The notes under the pieces: model-generated | What the model was told of the DNA's origin: nothing | Databases searched by the model: none | Seen by the model: the letters and a program-made list of their open reading frames with translations, nothing else | Program-made: the position numbers and the translations under genes | Part shown: positions 63,601 to 64,000 of the stretch, piece by piece | Position numbering within the stretch: position 1 is the stretch's first letter | Layout of the letters: each line of letters begins with the position of its first letter | Assembly: GCA_041394705.1 (NCBI GenBank) | Contig: JAWKHS010000004.1 | Location: 1 to 64,000 of the forward strand | Reading direction: 5' to 3' | Source of the DNA: Vicinamibacterales bacterium | GTDB lineage: Bacteria; Acidobacteriota; Vicinamibacteria; Vicinamibacterales; UBA2999 | Length of the DNA: 64,000 nucleotides

Positions 63601-64000
63601 CGGGAGGAGTCCGTTGTTGACGACCCGCTGCTCGTCGATGCCCTGGTACTGCATCTCCAGGAAGAAGTTGCCCGCGCCGAGGATGTCCTGGAACGTCGCG
63701 GCCGCGGCCACGGCCCGCTTGGCGTGCTCGGTGCGGATCTCGGTGGCCACCTCGCCCTTGAGGCAGCTCGACAGCCCGATGAGGCCCTCGGCGTGCTCGG
63801 CCAAAAGCGCCTTGTCGATGCGGGGCTTGTAGTAGAAGCCCTCGGTGTATCCGGCCGAGACGAGCTTGATGAGGTTCCTGAAGCCCGTCTCGTTCTCGGC
63901 GAGCAGCACCAGGTGGTTCGCCGTCTCGCCCGGCGTGCCGGACTTGTCGCGCCGGTCGCCCGGCGCCACGTACACCTCGCAGCCGAGAATCGGGTTGATG
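60634..64000 (-). CDS. dnaE: DNA polymerase III alpha subunit (5' end outside the window)
   Basis: The replicative polymerase. The N-terminal part is cut by the window edge: the frame stays open past the last in-frame ATG (63975) to 64000, reading INPILGCEVY before MYVAPGD, a normal DnaE junction. About 1120 residues are present: end of the PHP domain (HLVLLAENETGFRNLIKL), the polymerase core with PDIDVDFCERRR (about 62940-62960), FNKSHSTAYAFLAYQTAYLKAN, HhH and OB-fold (GIVSAVRALKTKKGDPM), and a tail region ending VVLQ. It heads the leftward run into accA. Confidence 0.96.
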   Translation of the reverse strand, partial: INPILGCEVYVAPGDRRDKSGTPGETANHLVLLAENETGFRNLIKLVSAGYTEGFYYKPRIDKALLAEHAEGLIGLSSCLKGEVATEIRTEHAKRAVAAAATFQDILGAGNFFLEMQYQGIDEQRVVNNGLLPIAKDLGMPLVCTNDVHYLHQHDSKPHDLLLCIGTGKSVHDEKRLRYHGDQFFLKTAEQMTKVFGDYPEAMRNTLLIAERCNVTIPSGTLHVPKFEVPSPYSLDDYFEHVSRQGYADRLPRLRQLAADGKLRHTLEEYDARLDYEIAMIKRMGYTGYFMIVWDFIRYAREHGIPVGPGRGSAAGSLVAYCLKITDVDPIDYDLLFERFLNPERVSMPDIDVDFCERRRGEVIEYVTRKYGRENVSQIITFGTMKAKAVIRDVGRVLDLPYADVDRIAKQIPPALDMTLEKALAENGVLRDMRDKDPRVKDVLEMGKRLEGMSRNAGVHAAGVVIAPGPISDYAPLYKSNRDEITTQWAMKEVERVGLLKMDFLGLSTLTLIQDALAEIRRTEGVVLDIDGVPLDDAKTYQVFCEGQTFGIFQFESSGMRELLRKSKPQRLDDLIALNALYRPGPLKSGMVDDYVARKQGKTEVKYDLAALEPILADTYGVIAYQEQVMRIAAVLAGFTLGQSDVLRKAMGKKDPKVMAKQREAFLEGTRKKGISEKKATKIFELMEYFAGYGFNKSHSTAYAFLAYQTAYLKANYPRHFAAALLTIEAANTDKLALYIAECRDRGIQVLPPDVNESQMHFSVVPEGVRFGLTAIKGLGEGAIQAILDVRGRLGRIDALHQLAEELDLRLANRRVFEALVKSGACDSLVPPGPTGSAVPPTIGRARLMRGLDLAIEHGARVQRDREQGQANLFGEAVPTAGDAPDGAVPDGPPWSEMEWLAHEKDALGLYLSGHPVDRHAGDLRAFGARTVGDLLATEVPEADEGAPGRLVLEDVSVGGIVSAVRALKTKKGDPMAVFTLEDHQGSVEVVAFPETYGRFRQYIDTGALLLVKGKFERDEDSSRFQATELSSLEGLRERLARAVSIHLSTGAHSRSTLEALWDVLAQHQGDRPIVIEIEVGADERRLKVKANVTPQIRVRPSEQLVSAVERVCGAGSVVLQ

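Overview
The window looks like a stretch of the chromosome of a very GC-rich (about 70% by eye) Gram-negative bacterium. It carries Lpt lipopolysaccharide export genes, a full Tol-Pal cluster, a secretin, lipoproteins with lipoboxes, and housekeeping genes (secA, guaB, recN, miaB, recJ, accA, dnaE, rpoN). Taken together, the following point to the phylum Acidobacteriota, perhaps the Vicinamibacteria, but this is inference from gene content, not a search result: a secretin with TPR and cohesin-like parts, fused LptF-LptG and LptC-LptA proteins, a PduA/EutM-type microcompartment shell gene, and hprK beside rapZ and rpoN. No phage, insertion sequence, CRISPR array, rRNA or tRNA was recognised.

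Layout. 0-11.3 kb: housekeeping and envelope genes (nnr, tsaE, guaB, secA, an M23 peptidase, a ComM-like ATPase, an MltD-like lytic transglycosylase). 11.4-13.3 kb: a two-gene microcompartment locus (BMC-H shell protein and CoA-acylating aldehyde dehydrogenase). 13.4-25.6 kb: one large secretion/pilus operon built from GspF, GspE, PilM, PilN, PilO, a PilP/GspC-like protein, a lipoprotein secretin and three pilin-like proteins, with a PKD/Ig lipoprotein on the opposite strand. 25.6-30.8 kb: cell-wall amino-sugar salvage (AmiE-like hydrolase, sodium symporter, BadF-family kinase, NagB, MurQ). 30.9-37.9 kb: a Xer recombinase, a membrane PHP protein, a fused LptF-LptG, and a GH57 glycosidase. 38.2-39.8 kb: ParA/ParB with a striking palindrome cluster upstream. 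40.0-43.5 kb: bifunctional nuclease, miaB, recN. 43.7-49.1 kb: tolQ-tolR-tolA-tolB-pal-cpoB, then ssb. 49.2-64 kb: one long leftward run, dnaE-accA-recJ-lptCA-lptB-rpoN-hprK-rapZ-EIIA(Man)-HPr-EI, in which most genes overlap or nearly touch.

How the genes work together. The envelope is the main theme: Lpt export built from two fusion proteins, Tol-Pal, peptidoglycan turnover and salvage, and a trans-envelope secretion platform. The PTS proteins have no sugar permease here and sit with HPr kinase, RapZ and sigma-54, so they probably form a regulatory phosphorelay. Best candidates for something new are the secretin platform with its NPF-repeat pilin-like protein and cohesin-like tail, the minimal microcompartment locus, the two-fusion Lpt exporter, and the non-coding palindromes around parAB. 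Five or so apparent frame jumps inside the secretin's proline-rich linker look like sequence errors and should be checked first.
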